Source of the DNA: Novosphingopyxis iocasae | GTDB taxonomy: Bacteria; Pseudomonadota; Alphaproteobacteria; Sphingomonadales; Sphingomonadaceae | Length of the DNA: 64,000 nucleotides | Reading direction: 5' to 3' | Assembly (NCBI RefSeq): GCF_014334095.1 | Contig: NZ_CP060495.1 | Coordinates: 1,821,001-1,885,000, forward strand | In this document: in pieces, positions 61,585 through 64,000 of the stretch | Numbering within the stretch: position 1 is the stretch's first letter | Layout of the letters: every line of letters begins with the position of its first letter | The notes under the pieces: generated by a model | What the model was told of the DNA's origin: nothing | Databases searched by the model: none | Seen by the model: the letters and a program-made list of their open reading frames with translations, nothing else | Program-made: the position numbers and the translations under genes

Positions 61585-62924
61585 AGGACTTCGAACAATG
61601 GCTGGCTGATCTCGGTATCAGCGTCAATCTGGATGTCAGCACCGCGCTGATCGCCCTTGGGTTCATCGTCGCCGCCTGGATCATCGGTTGGGTTGCGGGC
61701 GCCGCTTTGGCGCCGCGCATTGAAAACTTCGTCCAAAATCGGCTGAAGCAGGATGAACATCCGCAGCGCTGCAAGCGGATCGAGCGCGTGGCCCGTTTCC
61801 TGATTGCCGCGATCCTTCTGTTCATTCTGTTCCAGTCTCGCAATTGGGGCCAGCTGTCGATCGCGCTGATCGGCCTCAACCTTGCCGCTGCGTCCACCCT
61901 GGTCATCAACCGGGCGATCCGCTTTCTCCACATGCCGCAATGGGCCGCGCTGCTCTTGTCCGGCGCGGTCTTCCTATTCGTCGTCAACGGCCTGATCGAG
62001 GGGTTACAGGGGATTGAGCCGCTCAGTCACGAGCTTGACCGGATCGGCTTCGATGCCGGCAAGACGCGCGTGTCCGTGCTCACGGTGCTGCAATGGGCCA
62101 TCACCGGTATCCTGCTGTTTGCCATGGTGCGCTTCGTCAATCGTCTGACGCGCCACTTTATCGAAGGCGCCAACCGCTTCGATCCTGCGCAGAAACTGCT
62201 GATTGAAAAGCTAGCCGGCATCGCCGTCATAATCGTCGCCTTCTTTGCAGGCATCGACTTTCTGGGGATCGATCTTACCGCGCTCGCGGTCTTCTCCGGC
62301 GCCTTCGGCCTCGCCATCGGTTTCGGCTTCCAGAAGACCTTCGGCAACCTGATCTCGGGCATCATCCTCCTGATGGACCGCTCGATCAAGCCGGGAGACG
62401 TCATCGCGGTGGGCGACAGCTTCGGCTGGGTGAACAAGATCGGCGTGCGCGCGGTTTCGATCGTCACGCGGGACGGCAAGGAGCATCTGATCCCGAACGA
62501 GATCCTGATGACGGAAGAGGTGGAGAACTGGAGCTATTCCAGCAAGAATGTCCGCGTCCGCATTCCGGTTGGCGTGTCCTACAATTCGGACATGGAACTC
62601 GTCGTAAAGCTGATGGGCCAGGCTGCTGAGGAAAGCCCGCGGGTGCTCGATCTTCCCAAGCCTAATATCTGGTGGATCGGCTATGGCGACAGCAGTGTCG
62701 ATTTCGAGATTCTGGTGTGGATCAGGGACCCTGAAGAGGGCGTTGGCAATGTGCGTTCGGATGTGCTGAGGCGCCTCTGGTTCCTGTTCAAGGACAACGG
62801 CATCGAAATCCCGTTCCCGCAGCGCGACATTAATCTGCGCAATCCACCGGCGGAGATTATCGAACGGCTGGCAAAGGCGCAGGCGCAGGACCGCGAGGGG
62901 CCGCCCGCGCCCGCCGACGGCTGA
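61581..62924 (+). CDS. MscS-type mechanosensitive ion channel
   Basis: A 447-residue membrane protein with several N-terminal helices, then the MscS pore region with SGAFGLAIGFGFQKTFGNLI (Gly/Ala-packed TM3) and the beta domain LMDRSIKPGDVIAVGDSFGW, IVTRDGKEHLIPN. It relieves turgor on hypo-osmotic shock. The extended N-terminal membrane part is longer than E. coli MscS. Start overlaps metC; convergent with the pterin dehydratase. Confidence 0.93.
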   Translation: MKDFEQWLADLGISVNLDVSTALIALGFIVAAWIIGWVAGAALAPRIENFVQNRLKQDEHPQRCKRIERVARFLIAAILLFILFQSRNWGQLSIALIGLNLAAASTLVINRAIRFLHMPQWAALLLSGAVFLFVVNGLIEGLQGIEPLSHELDRIGFDAGKTRVSVLTVLQWAITGILLFAMVRFVNRLTRHFIEGANRFDPAQKLLIEKLAGIAVIIVAFFAGIDFLGIDLTALAVFSGAFGLAIGFGFQKTFGNLISGIILLMDRSIKPGDVIAVGDSFGWVNKIGVRAVSIVTRDGKEHLIPNEILMTEEVENWSYSSKNVRVRIPVGVSYNSDMELVVKLMGQAAEESPRVLDLPKPNIWWIGYGDSSVDFEILVWIRDPEEGVGNVRSDVLRRLWFLFKDNGIEIPFPQRDINLRNPPAEIIERLAKAQAQDREGPPAPADG

Positions 62925-62929
62925 TCCGA

Positions 62930-63223
62930 TCAGCCTTCGGCGAGGGCGTCGATCGTCTTTGCCAGCCTCACGTCCTTTTCGCTGAGACCATCGCAATCAT
63001 GCGTCGTCAGCGTGATCTCCACCTTGTCGTAAACGTTCGACCATTCGGGATGGTGGTCCATCTTTTCGGCATGCAGCGCCACGCGGCTCATGAAGCCGAA
63101 GGAACCCACGAAATCGTCGAACTGAAAGGACTTCGTGATCGCATCGCGCTCGGCATCGTGCGTCCAGTCCGCTAGCTCGGAAAGGGCGGTCTCGCGCTGG
63201 CTGTCGCTCAATTTCTGGACCAT
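62930..63223 (-). CDS. phhB: 4a-hydroxytetrahydrobiopterin dehydratase
   Basis: A 97-residue pterin-4a-carbinolamine dehydratase that regenerates the pterin cofactor of aromatic amino acid hydroxylases. Motifs: [37 protein letters not shown] (His-His pair) and [13 protein letters not shown]. It stands alone; phhA is not in the window. It is divergent from ccmA across ~50 bp. Confidence 0.93.
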   Translation of the reverse strand: MVQKLSDSQRETALSELADWTHDAERDAITKSFQFDDFVGSFGFMSRVALHAEKMDHHPEWSNVYDKVEITLTTHDCDGLSEKDVRLAKTIDALAEG

Positions 63224-63274
63224 CGGTCATCTCTCCGGCTTGGCATGGGGGTGCGTCCATGCGTAAATCGCGCG

Positions 63275-63874
63275 ATGGAGGAGCGTCAAGCAGGGCCTGC
63301 GATCAGCATCGAGAAGCTTGCCTGCCTGCGCGGCCAGCGGCTGGTCTTTTCCGGCCTGGACTGGCGGGTGGAACGCGGCACCTTGGGCTTGCTGACCGGA
63401 CCGAACGGTGCCGGAAAATCCAGCCTGTTGCGCATCCTCGCCGGGCTGTTGAAACCTGCCGCGGGCCGGGCCGACATCACAGGCAGCGTCGCGCTGGCGG
63501 ATGAGCGCCGCGCCTTCGACCCGGAATCGAGCGTCGAAAAGGCATTGCGTTTCTGGGGCGCGATCGACGGACGCAGCGCCTCCGATACAGCCGGGGTTCT
63601 GGCAGAATTGGGTCTGGACACGCTCGCGGAGGTGCCAGTGCGGATGCTGTCCACCGGGCAGACCAAACGCGCGGTGGCCGCGCGCGCCCTGCAATCGGGC
63701 GCGGACATATTGTTGATGGACGAACCGATGAACGGGCTCGATCAGCCGAGCGCCGAACGGATGGCCACCGCGCTCGCACGGCGGATCGCGGGGGGCCAGA
63801 CGATCATCATTGCCTCGCATATTCCGATTGGCCTCGAGCCGGCGACGACCCTGAACATGAGCCCGCCCGCATGA
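63275..63874 (+). CDS. ccmA: heme ABC exporter ATP-binding protein
   Basis: A 199-residue ABC ATPase for cytochrome c maturation. The start at 63275 (MEERQAGP) is preferred to 63245. Motifs: Walker A GPNGAGKSSLLRILAG, signature LSTGQTKRAVAARAL and Walker B DILLMDEPMNGLD. Working with CcmB and CcmC it drives release of holo-CcmE. Its stop overlaps the ccmB start (63871-63874). Confidence 0.95.
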   Translation: MEERQAGPAISIEKLACLRGQRLVFSGLDWRVERGTLGLLTGPNGAGKSSLLRILAGLLKPAAGRADITGSVALADERRAFDPESSVEKALRFWGAIDGRSASDTAGVLAELGLDTLAEVPVRMLSTGQTKRAVAARALQSGADILLMDEPMNGLDQPSAERMATALARRIAGGQTIIIASHIPIGLEPATTLNMSPPA

Positions 63875-64000
63875 ACGCCGTGCGCCTGATCGCGCGCGAT
63901 CTTCGTCTCGCCTGGCGCGGGGGCGGCTTGTGGCTGCCGGTGCTGTTCTTCTTGGGTGTCGCCATCCTTTATCCCTTCGCCGTCGGCCCGGATCTGAAGC
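63871..64000 (+). CDS. ccmB: heme exporter protein CcmB (partial, cut by window edge)
   Basis: The first 43 codons are visible: a basic N-terminus with VRLIARDLRLAWRGGG followed by the first membrane helix (LPVLFFLGVAILYPFAVG). The ATG overlaps the ccmA stop, as in ccmAB operons. The remainder lies beyond the window. Confidence 0.9.
   Translation, partial: MNAVRLIARDLRLAWRGGGLWLPVLFFLGVAILYPFAVGPDLK

Overview
This is a gene-dense chromosomal window of roughly 60-65% G+C. No rRNA, tRNA, CRISPR array or insertion sequence was recognised. The content points to an alphaproteobacterium of the Sphingomonadales: a class I PHA synthase/phasin/ClpS neighbourhood, an FeS-cluster photolyase, several acyl-CoA dehydrogenases, DUF4331-TPR-HupE genes, a TonB receptor divergent from nikR, and dispersed ~90-100 bp intergenic inverted repeats of the GAGCTTGTCGAAG type. 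The genus is not resolved. About 58 protein genes are supported, including one very small gene (cydX-like, 47 aa) and one gene cut by the right edge (ccmB).

Layout. 0.1-4.5 kb: an LplT-like MFS transporter and a cyanide-insensitive-type cytochrome bd operon (cydA-cydB-cydX). 4.6-9.7 kb: a minus-strand cluster of unknown function with three DUF4331-type secreted proteins, a membrane-anchored TPR protein and a HupE/UreJ-type membrane protein. 9.8-14.4 kb: acetyl-CoA synthetase, gamma-glutamyltransferase and a Crp/Fnr regulator. 14.6-23.4 kb: a fatty or cyclic acid catabolism block (acyl-CoA ligase, SDR, tandem-TetR regulator, MFS, paired acyl-CoA dehydrogenases, TesB). 23.5-31.1 kb: RlpA, SulP transporter, MTA phosphorylase, a third acyl-CoA dehydrogenase with a thioesterase, DUF3224, a crotonase-like protein and an aminotransferase. 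31.2-36 kb: phaC, phasin, clpS, murA. 36-38.4 kb: ahpC-ahpF. 38.4-41.4 kb: TonB receptor divergent from a NikR-like regulator, plus a ribbon-helix-helix protein. 41.4-47 kb: acetoacetyl-CoA reductase, ferrochelatase, an orphan molybdopterin oxidoreductase subunit, CoA-binding protein and Mrp. 47-55 kb: hflK-hflC, DegP-type protease, HerA-like ATPase, M1 aminopeptidase. 55-64 kb: thioesterase, queF, a proline-rich membrane protein, FeS photolyase, sulfurtransferase, metC, MscS channel, pterin dehydratase, ccmA and the start of ccmB.

Functional themes are carbon storage (phaC, phasin, phbB), acyl-CoA catabolism, envelope proteostasis (HflKC, DegP), peroxide defence (AhpCF) and metal handling. 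The most unusual parts are: (i) the DUF4331 cluster, where one two-part domain seems split into two overlapping genes with segment order changed; (ii) a NikR-like regulator that lacks three of the four high-affinity nickel ligands but has a His-rich tail, with a NikR-spaced palindrome (TTATGC-N16-GCATAC) between it and a TonB receptor; (iii) a phasin promoter flanked by an inverted pair of TATTGTGCA-type boxes, with a second in-frame start; and (iv) four copies of an intergenic inverted repeat. All assignments come from reading the sequence; no database search was run.
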